Positions 1 to 7,008 of a DNA stretch of 64,000 nucleotides are shown piece after piece; position 1 is the first letter of the stretch, and every line of letters begins with the position of its first letter. The notes below the pieces were generated by a model. It saw only the letters and a list, made by a program, of their open reading frames with translations. It did not search any database and was not told the DNA's origin. The stretch lies in NCBI GenBank assembly GCA_035652815.1, contig DASRDB010000011.1:310001-374000 (forward strand), in the 5' to 3' direction. A program made the position numbers and the translations under genes. The DNA comes from DASRDB01 sp035652815 (GTDB lineage Bacteria > Chloroflexota > Ktedonobacteria > Ktedonobacterales > Ktedonobacteraceae).

Positions 1-368
1 TCGAGCGCGGCCACCAGGTCGTGGAAGGCTTTGACCAGGAAATGATTGCGGATGCGATAGTAAATGGCGTTGCCTTCCCGGCGATAGGTGAGCAGGCCTA
101 AGTCGGTAAGTTGTTTGAGATGGCCGGAGGTGGTGGCGGGAGATAGACCGAGTTCTTTGGCGATATCGGTGGAGCGCCGTTCATAGGTGGTTCCGGTAGG
201 CCCTTTCGATGGCTCGGCCAGCAGTTCCAGGATTTGCCTGCGGCTCGATTCGCACATGGTGGACAGGAAGTCATCAACGAACTTGTCTATTTCTGGCGGG
301 CGGCGCGTCGGCTGTTCATCGCCGATTTCCGGTGGGATGGGTTCCTGAAATACGTTTTTGTCGAACAT
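1..368 (-). CDS. ArsR-type winged-helix regulator (partial)
   Basis: The frame runs leftward off the window, so the C-terminus is missing and about 122 residues are visible. After an acidic, proline-containing N-terminus there is a winged-helix of the ArsR/SmtB kind, with recognition-helix region DIAKELGLSPATTSGHLKQL and a wing with LTYRREGNAIYYRI. ArsR proteins are dimeric DNA-binding repressors. The N-terminal half has no obvious metal-binding Cys motif, so the signal is unknown and it may be a metal-independent member. The ATG at 368 is chosen because a GGAGGG ribosome site lies a few bases upstream. It was missed by simple ORF calling only because it is cut by the window edge. Confidence 0.8.
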   Translation of the reverse strand, partial: MFDKNVFQEPIPPEIGDEQPTRRPPEIDKFVDDFLSTMCESSRRQILELLAEPSKGPTGTTYERRSTDIAKELGLSPATTSGHLKQLTDLGLLTYRREGNAIYYRIRNHFLVKAFHDLVAAL

Positions 369-549
369 ACATGAGTCCCTCCTTCCAGGGGAAACACAAC
401 CAAAAACACATTACACATGCACAACTATAAGTCTGTATGCTTGTTGGGTATTGACCCTCTCTCTGCTAATTATACGGTAGTGGTTAACCTTCCGTTTCAG
501 GTTGAAAACTTCCCCTGTCATGGCATGCTATGAAAAAGCCCCTCTGGTA

Positions 550-636
550 TGTCATCCTGAGCGCAGCGAAGGATCTGCGGTCTGGGCGCGCGATTCGACT
601 GGGGAACGGAGATCCTTCGCTGCGCTCAGGATGACA
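550..636. repeat. Family A palindromic repeat, copy 1
   Basis: Inverted repeat with arms TGTCATCCTGAGCGCAGCGA and its reverse complement, continuing through AGGATCT, around a variable GC-rich centre of about 30 bases. The same arms recur at eight further places in this window. No transposase is linked to it, so it is a REP/MITE-like non-coding element. Confidence 0.9.
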
Positions 637-667
637 GGGGAAGGCAGGGATGTCATGGTATGGCATA

Positions 668-698
668 AGAAAAGGGGTGGTCTGTACGACCACCCCTT
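668..698 (-). terminator. Rho-independent terminator of the pdx/R3H operon
   Basis: Stem GGGGTGGTC (674-682) pairs with GACCACCCC (688-696) around a 5-base loop. Read on the minus strand it is followed by TTTTCTT. It lies just beyond the stop codon at 711. Confidence 0.85.
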
Positions 699-710
699 CG
701 TTGTTTGGGT

Positions 711-2555
711 TTAGCTGTGAGTGCGGAAGATTTTGACGCGGCGGTTGGGTTCCTTGCCCCGGCTGCGCGAGGCGAGGTTGTAGCGCGTCGCCATCTGGTG
801 TTGCAGGCGGCGGATGTAGGCGTTGGCCGGGGGGAGTTCCGCCGTCGTCAGGCCGTTATTTAAGACCTGGTGAATGGCGTCCTCGGTCTCCAGGAGAACT
901 TTGAGGGTGGGGTCATCCATCCCTTTACCATTCCCTGTGGGCCGCTCTGTATCGTCCGACTCGTCATCTTCGGGCATTTCCATTGGAATGTCGAAGATGC
1001 GGGCCAGGGCGTGCTGCATCTGCGCCACCGTGTTGTTCTTCAAGATGATAATCATCTTGCGGTCGTCTTCGGCCTGCTGGATGCGTTCTGACTGACGACG
1101 ATAGTAGTTTTTGATCGTGATGACCGCATCGGCATCCTGCTGCGTGCGGGCGATGATGACGGGCACGCGCAGTTGGCGAGCGGACTCCTCAAGCCGATCG
1201 CGGCTGACGCCGAACGGGTAGACACGCAGCGTTTTGCGGATAGGCAACTCTTCAGGCGCGCCCTCAGCCTGGTAGATGCCTTCCTGGGGTACCACTTTGT
1301 TGATCGGCATCAGGCTTGGCGCTTGCAGGCTGATATCGCTGGGCGCTGTGCCGGTAGGAGCAAGCGCCCTTACCTGCACAGGTGGCGGGGGAGACGCAAA
1401 CTGCCCCCGGTTGCCGCCGTTGTTCCCGCGCCCGCTACTCGACATGCGGCGCATCGAGTTCCAGTCGTTGTCGGAGCGGGCGTGGCGCGACTCGCGAAGC
1501 TGCGTGCCGAAGCCCTCGACGCCCCAGGTCGGCACTTCCATGCCGCCTGTGGTGATGCGACGAGCGGAGACGCGGCCCGTTTCCAGGTCGCGGGTGCGCT
1601 CCTCGGCGACGACGGCCTGACCGCGCAGGATGCTGTCAACCGTATCGGCGACATCGCGATGCACGATGACTTCCTGCCAGCTTTGCTGCTCGACCACTAC
1701 GTCGAAGGTTGGCGGCGCTTTACGCTCGAGAATACTCTTTTGCGTGTGGCGACGCCGGGCCTCTTCGTCGCCCAGGGTGACGGTTTGAATGCCGCCCACC
1801 AGGTCGGAGAGGGTCGGGTTGACCAGCAGGTTGTCCAGCGAGTTACCGTGCGCGGTTGCTACAAGCTGCACGCCGCGTTCGGCGATGGTGCGAGCGGCGG
1901 CGGCTTCCAGTTCGGTGCCGATTTCGTCGATGACGATGACCTGTGGCATGTGGTTCTCCACTGCCTCGATCATTACGGCGTGCTGTTCAGAAGTGCGAGC
2001 GACCTGCATGCGGCGCGCGCGACCGATGCCGGGGTGCGGAATGTCTCCATCACCAGCGATTTCATTAGAGGTATCCACCACAACCACACGTTTATTGGCT
2101 TCGTCCGCGAGGACGCGAGCTATTTCACGCAACAGGGTGGTTTTACCCACACCTGGGCGACCAAGTATCAGGATTGATTGGCCCTGCTCAACGATGTCGC
2201 GGATCAGGGCAATGCTGCCGAGAACCGCTCGCCCGATGCGACAGGTCAGCCCCACCACTTTTCCCTTGCGATTACGGAGGGCGCTAATGCGGTGAAGCGT
2301 GCGCTCAATGCCGGCGCGGTTGTCATCGCCAAATTCACCGATACGCTCGACGACATATTCGAGGTCGGCGTAGGTTACTGGCGAATTGCTCAGGATCACC
2401 TCCCCATCCGGGAATCGGCCCTCGGGTAGGCGACCGAGGTCCATCACGATCTCCAGCAGTTCACTTCGGTTGTCCAGCCGATTGACCGCTTCCTGGATGG
2501 CTGGCGGCAAAGCATCCAGCAAGGCATCCAGATCGTCAGTGATCATGTGTTGCAT
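711..2555 (-). CDS. R3H-domain AAA ATPase (SpoIIIAA/Ycf45-like)
   Basis: A 614-residue cytoplasmic ATPase. Residues 132-140 hold the Walker A loop (GRPGVGKTT), and a Walker B strand VIVIDEIG follows about 65 residues later, in the arrangement of the SpoIIIAA/Ycf45 ATPases. A proline-rich, low-complexity linker leads to a C-terminal region ending in an R3H motif (RRLQH), which in this family binds single-stranded nucleic acid. The biological role of these bacterial proteins is not settled. It is the last gene of the leftward operon pdxS-pdxT-GNAT-R3H, starting 11 bases after the previous stop, and is followed by a strong terminator. ATG at 2555 or 2546 is possible. Confidence 0.85.
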   Translation of the reverse strand: MQHMITDDLDALLDALPPAIQEAVNRLDNRSELLEIVMDLGRLPEGRFPDGEVILSNSPVTYADLEYVVERIGEFGDDNRAGIERTLHRISALRNRKGKVVGLTCRIGRAVLGSIALIRDIVEQGQSILILGRPGVGKTTLLREIARVLADEANKRVVVVDTSNEIAGDGDIPHPGIGRARRMQVARTSEQHAVMIEAVENHMPQVIVIDEIGTELEAAAARTIAERGVQLVATAHGNSLDNLLVNPTLSDLVGGIQTVTLGDEEARRRHTQKSILERKAPPTFDVVVEQQSWQEVIVHRDVADTVDSILRGQAVVAEERTRDLETGRVSARRITTGGMEVPTWGVEGFGTQLRESRHARSDNDWNSMRRMSSSGRGNNGGNRGQFASPPPPVQVRALAPTGTAPSDISLQAPSLMPINKVVPQEGIYQAEGAPEELPIRKTLRVYPFGVSRDRLEESARQLRVPVIIARTQQDADAVITIKNYYRRQSERIQQAEDDRKMIIILKNNTVAQMQHALARIFDIPMEMPEDDESDDTERPTGNGKGMDDPTLKVLLETEDAIHQVLNNGLTTAELPPANAYIRRLQHQMATRYNLASRSRGKEPNRRVKIFRTHS

Positions 2556-2566
2556 AGGCTATTCTA

Positions 2567-3604
2567 TCACCTCATTGTATGGCGTGAGTTGACCGTCCCC
2601 AGGCCTTTCATGCCATAAACTACTCGTTGTTCCAGGGCGGGGACTGCGCGTGGATTGGGAGCGAGAAGCGCGATGTGCCGGACAAGTAAGGCTTTGATCG
2701 TGGTCTGCTCGAATCCACTGGAACGCAGAGCGTGAATAACGGAAGATTCGTACTCCCTGACATGGCAATAGATGGGGCGCACGCTTCCTTCCATCAGCCG
2801 TTGTGTGCCGAAGCGCACAAGCGGTTCGGCCAGTTCGGCATGTTCGGGATGAACCATGAGCGAGAGCTGGTGGGGTGCCGAGCCATGTCCTCGACAGAGC
2901 CGTAACCAGGCTCCTAAACGAACGCCAACATCGCAGACATACGTTTCGTTCCCTCCAGAGAGAAGGGGCAACGGACGGAGCGAGCCGACGTAGAGTTTAG
3001 CAAATTCATCGCTGTTGTCAAGCATTTCCGCCATCTGCACGCGCTGCGGAGTTACTGCGCGATAGAGCTGGTGCAGGCCCCATGCGTAGTGACGACTCCA
3101 GCGCCGCAGCGTGGGCGGGTTATAGTCGCCTTGAATTGACCCGGGTTGGAACACATAGGTCAACTGGCGAGCATATCGTTGAAATCCAGTTTTCTGGAAT
3201 AAATCCAGTTCTGGAATATCATCTTCGACTTTCGCGAAAATACGGAGAATGCCGTGGTTGCCCGCGTTTTCCAGCATGTATTCGAGCAGCGCAAAAAGCA
3301 CTTCGTCGCTGGAGACGTCGCGGTTCGCCATCGAGGCTAAATATGAAATATCCCACGTGAGGCGTGATGGACGCTCGCGCACCTGTGCGAACCCCAGAAT
3401 ATGCCAGTGGTCCTCGCAAATCCAGGTGCGAGCGGCAGGATGGACGGGGAAGATATTCCTCAGGATGGGCGGAAGTGAGACAGTCTTCTCTACTGGCTCG
3501 GGCCAGCATACAAAGTTGGCAAATTCGTGCTGTCTGCTACGGGCGCGCCGATCAATTGAGTAGATGATTCCCGGCAAGTCTACGTATAGAACCGGTCGTA
3601 TCAT
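2567..3604 (-). CDS. GNAT-fold N-acetyltransferase-like protein
   Basis: A 345-residue protein with a GNAT-like N-terminal half: an early beta strand (RPVLYVDLPGI), a central segment (WHILGFAQVRE) and a helix-rich part with VEDDIPELDLFQKTGFQRYA, the usual 'GF..Y' end of an acetyltransferase fold. The C-terminal half may be a second, degenerate GNAT domain (CHVREYESSVIHALRSSGFE). The canonical acetyl-CoA loop is not sharp, so activity and substrate are unknown. It lies 40 bases after pdxT and 11 before the R3H ATPase gene and is probably co-transcribed with both. Confidence 0.65.
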   Translation of the reverse strand: MIRPVLYVDLPGIIYSIDRRARSRQHEFANFVCWPEPVEKTVSLPPILRNIFPVHPAARTWICEDHWHILGFAQVRERPSRLTWDISYLASMANRDVSSDEVLFALLEYMLENAGNHGILRIFAKVEDDIPELDLFQKTGFQRYARQLTYVFQPGSIQGDYNPPTLRRWSRHYAWGLHQLYRAVTPQRVQMAEMLDNSDEFAKLYVGSLRPLPLLSGGNETYVCDVGVRLGAWLRLCRGHGSAPHQLSLMVHPEHAELAEPLVRFGTQRLMEGSVRPIYCHVREYESSVIHALRSSGFEQTTIKALLVRHIALLAPNPRAVPALEQRVVYGMKGLGTVNSRHTMR

Positions 3605-3644
3605 CCATTGCTCCTGCGCCGTAGGGGCGAGGTCTGCAAGGAGC

Positions 3645-4274
3645 CTACCCCTTGACGCTCTCTACTATGCGAAGAAAGTAGTGATGGAAACGCAGGTCTC
3701 TTTGGCCGTTGGTCTGCGCTACCTCCGGGTGAAATGCTGTACCGAGCAGGTGTCCTTCGCGGACGGCGACGATTGTTCCATCGTCGAGCGTTGCCAGCAC
3801 CTCCACTTCGGGGCCAACCCATTCAATGGATGGGCCGCGAATGAAGACTGCGTGGAATGGCGCTTCTCCTAAGGCTGGTACAGAGAGATCAGTCTCAAAA
3901 CTTTCCCGCTGACTGCCAAACGTATTGCGACGAACGCGAATGTGCATCGACGCCAGTAACGGCTGCCCTGCCAGCGCGTTGTCGGTCTCATTCGCCAGTA
4001 AAATCAGTCCTGCGCATGTTCCCCAGACGGGGAACCCTTCCCGAATCTTCTGTTGCAGCGGCTCCTGCAAGCCGTACAACACCATCAGTTTACCAATGGT
4101 GGTACTTTCGCCACCTGGTAATATTATACCATCTAAACCTTCCAAATGTTTAGGGAGTTTGACGGCAATTCCCTCAACTCCCAGCTCCGCCAGCGTTTTC
4201 AGATGCGCCTCAAAATCACCCTGTAATGCTAAGACGCCAATACGAAGCTTTTTTTGTTCGTCTGTTTCTATCAT
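3645..4274 (-). CDS. pdxT: Pyridoxal 5'-phosphate synthase glutaminase subunit
   Basis: Class I glutamine amidotransferase of 209 residues, the usual length for PdxT. It hydrolyses glutamine and channels ammonia to PdxS for vitamin B6 synthesis. Visible motifs are the N-terminal strand IGVLALQGDFEAHL, the GGESTTIGKL oxyanion/glutamine site, the nucleophile motif WGTCAGLILL and the His-Glu pair in AFHPE. pdxS is upstream on the same strand with about 255 bases between, most of which is repeat DNA. The subunits form a cytoplasmic 12+12 complex in characterised bacteria. Confidence 0.97.
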   Translation of the reverse strand: MIETDEQKKLRIGVLALQGDFEAHLKTLAELGVEGIAVKLPKHLEGLDGIILPGGESTTIGKLMVLYGLQEPLQQKIREGFPVWGTCAGLILLANETDNALAGQPLLASMHIRVRRNTFGSQRESFETDLSVPALGEAPFHAVFIRGPSIEWVGPEVEVLATLDDGTIVAVREGHLLGTAFHPEVAQTNGQRDLRFHHYFLRIVESVKG

Positions 4275-4357
4275 AATATACGCCTGGAGTTACCTGAAAG
4301 TTGTCACGAAATTTGCAATTTGTGGATGACACCCTATGAATAATAACGCGGATGGTC

Positions 4358-4517
4358 TGTAGGGACGCGCTTCATCGCGTCCACCTGATCGATACGCGCA
4401 CGATGGCCGAACCTGTGAGCCGCCTGCGCCATGTCATCCTGAGCGCAGCGAAGGATCTGCGGCCTCGACCCACGGAGCGTCGGGGAACGGAGATCCTTCG
4501 CTGCGCTCGGGATGACA
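4358..4517. repeat. Truncated composite repeat (family B end plus family A)
   Basis: A left end of family B (TGTAGGGACGCGCTTCATCG at 4358) is followed by a complete family A palindrome (4432-4517). The matching right end of family B is missing. It fills most of the gap between pdxS and pdxT, so it may be transcribed within the operon and form a large RNA hairpin. Confidence 0.8.
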
Positions 4518-4529
4518 TTAACCCCGATA

Positions 4530-5417
4530 TTACCACCCGCGCCGGGCCATCTGTTCGGTTTCCGGCAATTGATCCAGGTTAATACCTACCATCGGCTCGC
4601 CGAGGTTTCTCGATACCTCGGCGATAATCTCCGGGTCTTCGTAGTGGGTGACGGCCTGGACAATCGCTTTGGCGCGCTTTAATGGGTCGCCGGACTTGAA
4701 GATGCCGGAGCCGACGAAGACGCCTTCCGCGCCGAGCCGCATCATGAGCGCGGCGTCAGCCGGGGTTGCGCAGCCGCCAGCCGAGAACATGACGACGGGT
4801 AGTTTGCCAAGCTGGGCTACCTCGCGCACCAGTTCGTAGGGTGCGCCAAGATTTTTAGCCTCGGTCATCAACTCTTCTTCCGGTAAAATCTGCAAGCGGC
4901 GAATGCCATCGGTGATGGCGCGCAGGTGACGCACGGCCTCAACGATGTTGCCGGTACCGGCCTCGCCTTTGCTGCGGATCATGGCCGCGCCCTCGCCGAT
5001 ACGCCGCAGCGCCTCGCCAAGATCACGCGCCCCGCAGACAAACGGCACTTTGAAGAGGTGCTTGTTGACGTGATAATGCTCATCGGCGGGCGTCAAGACC
5101 TCGGACTCGTCTATGCAGTCTACGCCAATGGCCTGTAGAATCTCGGCCTCAACGAAATGACCGATGCGGCATTTTGCCATTACGGGAATGGTGACGGCCT
5201 CTTTGATGCGAATGATCAGTTCGGGGTCGCTCATGCGCGCAACGCCACCGTTGGCGCGAATATCGGCTGGCACGCGCTCAAGCGCCATGACTGCCGAGGC
5301 TCCGGCCTCTTCAGCGATGCGCGCCTGGTCGGCGTTGACGACATCACAGATGACGCCGCCTTTCAGCATCTCTGGAAAATTACGTTTTACCTGTATGGTT
5401 CCTGTCTGCTTTTGCAT
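4530..5417 (-). CDS. pdxS: Pyridoxal 5'-phosphate synthase lyase subunit
   Basis: A TIM-barrel protein of 295 residues that makes PLP from ribose 5-phosphate, glyceraldehyde 3-phosphate and ammonia supplied by PdxT. The PdxS core is plain: GGVICDVVNADQARIAEEAG, VMALERVPADIRANGGVARM, the lysine segment VMAKCRIGH and the phosphate/lysine segment MIRSKGEAGTGN. The open frame extends to 5453, but ATG at 5417 is preferred because GGAG sits at normal distance upstream and homologues begin there. It heads the pdxS-pdxT-GNAT-R3H operon. Confidence 0.97.
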   Translation of the reverse strand: MQKQTGTIQVKRNFPEMLKGGVICDVVNADQARIAEEAGASAVMALERVPADIRANGGVARMSDPELIIRIKEAVTIPVMAKCRIGHFVEAEILQAIGVDCIDESEVLTPADEHYHVNKHLFKVPFVCGARDLGEALRRIGEGAAMIRSKGEAGTGNIVEAVRHLRAITDGIRRLQILPEEELMTEAKNLGAPYELVREVAQLGKLPVVMFSAGGCATPADAALMMRLGAEGVFVGSGIFKSGDPLKRAKAIVQAVTHYEDPEIIAEVSRNLGEPMVGINLDQLPETEQMARRGW

Positions 5418-5645
5418 GACCGGTAATCTCCTACAATTAGATACGATACACAAGCTTTACCTTCATCTTATCATATGGGATGAGGCGGCTGCTACAGCCA
5501 AGTAAGTACACCTGCACCAGCCATGCGGAACAAAAATACGTGTGTTTTTATGCAAGGCGGTATCGAGGTTTGTAGCATCTAGAGATAAGGTTTTTTATCG
5601 TTCATTTATTTATAACAAGCGTTGGGGAATGGGTATTCCCATAAA

Positions 5646-5885
5646 TGTAGGGACGCGCTTATGAACTTTGACAAAATACGAGGGAATACTCCCCCCTGTC
5701 ATCCTGAGCGCAGCGAAGGAGCTGCGGCCCCTGACGATTCGTGTGTCGAGGCTGGAGATCCTTCGCTGCGCTCAGGATGACAGACCTGGATATTCCCTCT
5801 TTATTCGTAAAAATCCATAATCGCGTCCTGCCCTGGCCTGTGATGGGGTGAGATCAGGCAGGACGCGCTGAAGCGCATCCCTACA
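5646..5885. repeat. Composite nested palindrome (family B enclosing family A)
   Basis: Outer ends TGTAGGGACGCGCTTATG and a matching inverted end finishing in CATCCCTACA at 5885 enclose a middle inverted layer (GGGAATACTCC against GATATTCCC) and a central family A palindrome (5697-5782). The 240-base unit lies between pdxS and the small gene at 5908. Similar three-layer units recur at 20008-20196 and 63229-63471. Confidence 0.85.
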
Positions 5886-5907
5886 GGTGATTGTGCAGAC
5901 GTGATGG

Positions 5908-6102
5908 CTATGCTGCCTGATTGCAGGTCTGTTCAGCGGGATGGCGCAGGTCGATTTTGACCATGCAAACCAGGTTGAAGTGGTGCTCGAGGGCGACGGC
6001 AATGGCGTCTTCGATAGTTAGCAGTATGCGCTCTTCGCTATTCAGTTCTGAGGGCCGGTGGACTTCGCCGATCTGCACATGAATGATTGCTTCGTATGGC
6101 AT
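5908..6102 (-). CDS. Small protein of unknown function
   Basis: A 64-residue protein starting MPYEAIIHVQIGEV and ending AEQTCNQAA. I do not recognise a family. The longer upstream frame is rejected because AGGAG lies 7-8 bases before this ATG. The sequence suggests a compact alpha/beta fold with no membrane segment. It follows the Nudix gene on the same strand after roughly 120 bases. Confidence 0.55.
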   Translation of the reverse strand: MPYEAIIHVQIGEVHRPSELNSEERILLTIEDAIAVALEHHFNLVCMVKIDLRHPAEQTCNQAA

Positions 6103-6219
6103 GTACCTGCTCCTTTCGCGAGGGAGTTGTTTTTCTTGCCAGCCGCTCCGGCTGTTCACTGGATATAACCTCTGGTTAAAAAGGATAGTTGCAAAAACCA
6201 TTCATGTATGGCTGGCCCC

Positions 6220-6909
6220 TTATGGAATCAATCGGCGCAGTTTCGCGCGAGTATAGGCCGCGATGGTAAAGCTGTCGGTAATCTGTCCATCGCCGATCAG
6301 CTTTTCAAATTGCGCGAGAGGGGTAGGGACGGGTTCGGCAATGCCGCGCAGTTCGTCGATGCCCTCGTAGGATGCAACATCGGCGTAGAACAACTCGACG
6401 ACATCGGCGAGCATGCCGCTATCAGGATGAACGCGACCAAGCGGGACGAGGCGAGAAATGGTGGCCCCGATCTCTTCTCCGGCTTCTTTGAGGGCGCTTT
6501 GCTCTATGGCAAGGCCTTTTGTGCCGAAGCCACGCGGTACTTCGAGGCTCCAGGTGCGCAGAGCATGGCGAAAATGGCGTATGAGCAGCACCTGTTGCTG
6601 GTGGAGAGGTAAGATGGCGACGGAGTGGCCGCGCTCCAACTGAGTAGTGCAGCGAATGTAGGTTCCTGTGGAATTATCGGGATAGCGCACAGCATCGCGC
6701 AGGATGAGTAAAAAGGGGTCCTGATAGGCAATGCCGACCTCTCCCCAGGAAGCGGGATAGCCTTTTTGCGTGAGCCAGGCCTGCATCTCGGCCTCTGCCT
6801 CACGAATTTCCTGTTCGTCTAACAGAAGGCTATATCCACTGTCCGGGGGATTGTCGAAAAGTTCTGGATGTGCCTGGCGAAGGGCAGAGTAATCTTCTAG
6901 CTTGCCCAT
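6220..6909 (-). CDS. Nudix hydrolase, ADP-ribose pyrophosphatase-like
   Basis: A 229-residue Nudix protein. The Nudix helix is visible as the G...E...EAGEEIG pattern around residues 130-155, preceded by the strand WSLEVPRGFG; the usual Arg of the REUxEE core is Lys here. Family members split nucleoside diphosphate derivatives with Mg2+. The layout resembles ADP-ribose or sugar-nucleotide pyrophosphatases. The N-terminal ~70 residues are an extra domain of unknown role. It stands alone between the sigma/HEAT unit and the small gene at 5908. Confidence 0.85.
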   Translation of the reverse strand: MGKLEDYSALRQAHPELFDNPPDSGYSLLLDEQEIREAEAEMQAWLTQKGYPASWGEVGIAYQDPFLLILRDAVRYPDNSTGTYIRCTTQLERGHSVAILPLHQQQVLLIRHFRHALRTWSLEVPRGFGTKGLAIEQSALKEAGEEIGATISRLVPLGRVHPDSGMLADVVELFYADVASYEGIDELRGIAEPVPTPLAQFEKLIGDGQITDSFTIAAYTRAKLRRLIP

Positions 6910-7008
6910 AGCTGAAATGCTCCTCTCGATTATCCTTACTCAAAAAGAGTTACGCCACATGGCAAAGTATCCTGGCGGACAAAAAAAAGTTGCAAAAGGT
7001 ACCCCTCT

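Larger units (their letters stand above)
369..710. other. Intergenic region with a palindromic repeat
   Basis: No coding gene is supported here. The stretch holds a family A palindrome (550-636) and the terminator of the operon that ends at 711. Short reading frames on both strands over the palindrome mirror each other because they are translations of an inverted repeat. Confidence 0.7.

Noticed and set aside
1173..2177. Long plus-strand frame of 334 codons opposite the R3H ATPase gene
   Set aside because: It is the antisense shadow of a clear ATPase gene in GC-rich DNA; the translation is His/Arg/Ala-rich with no family resemblance.
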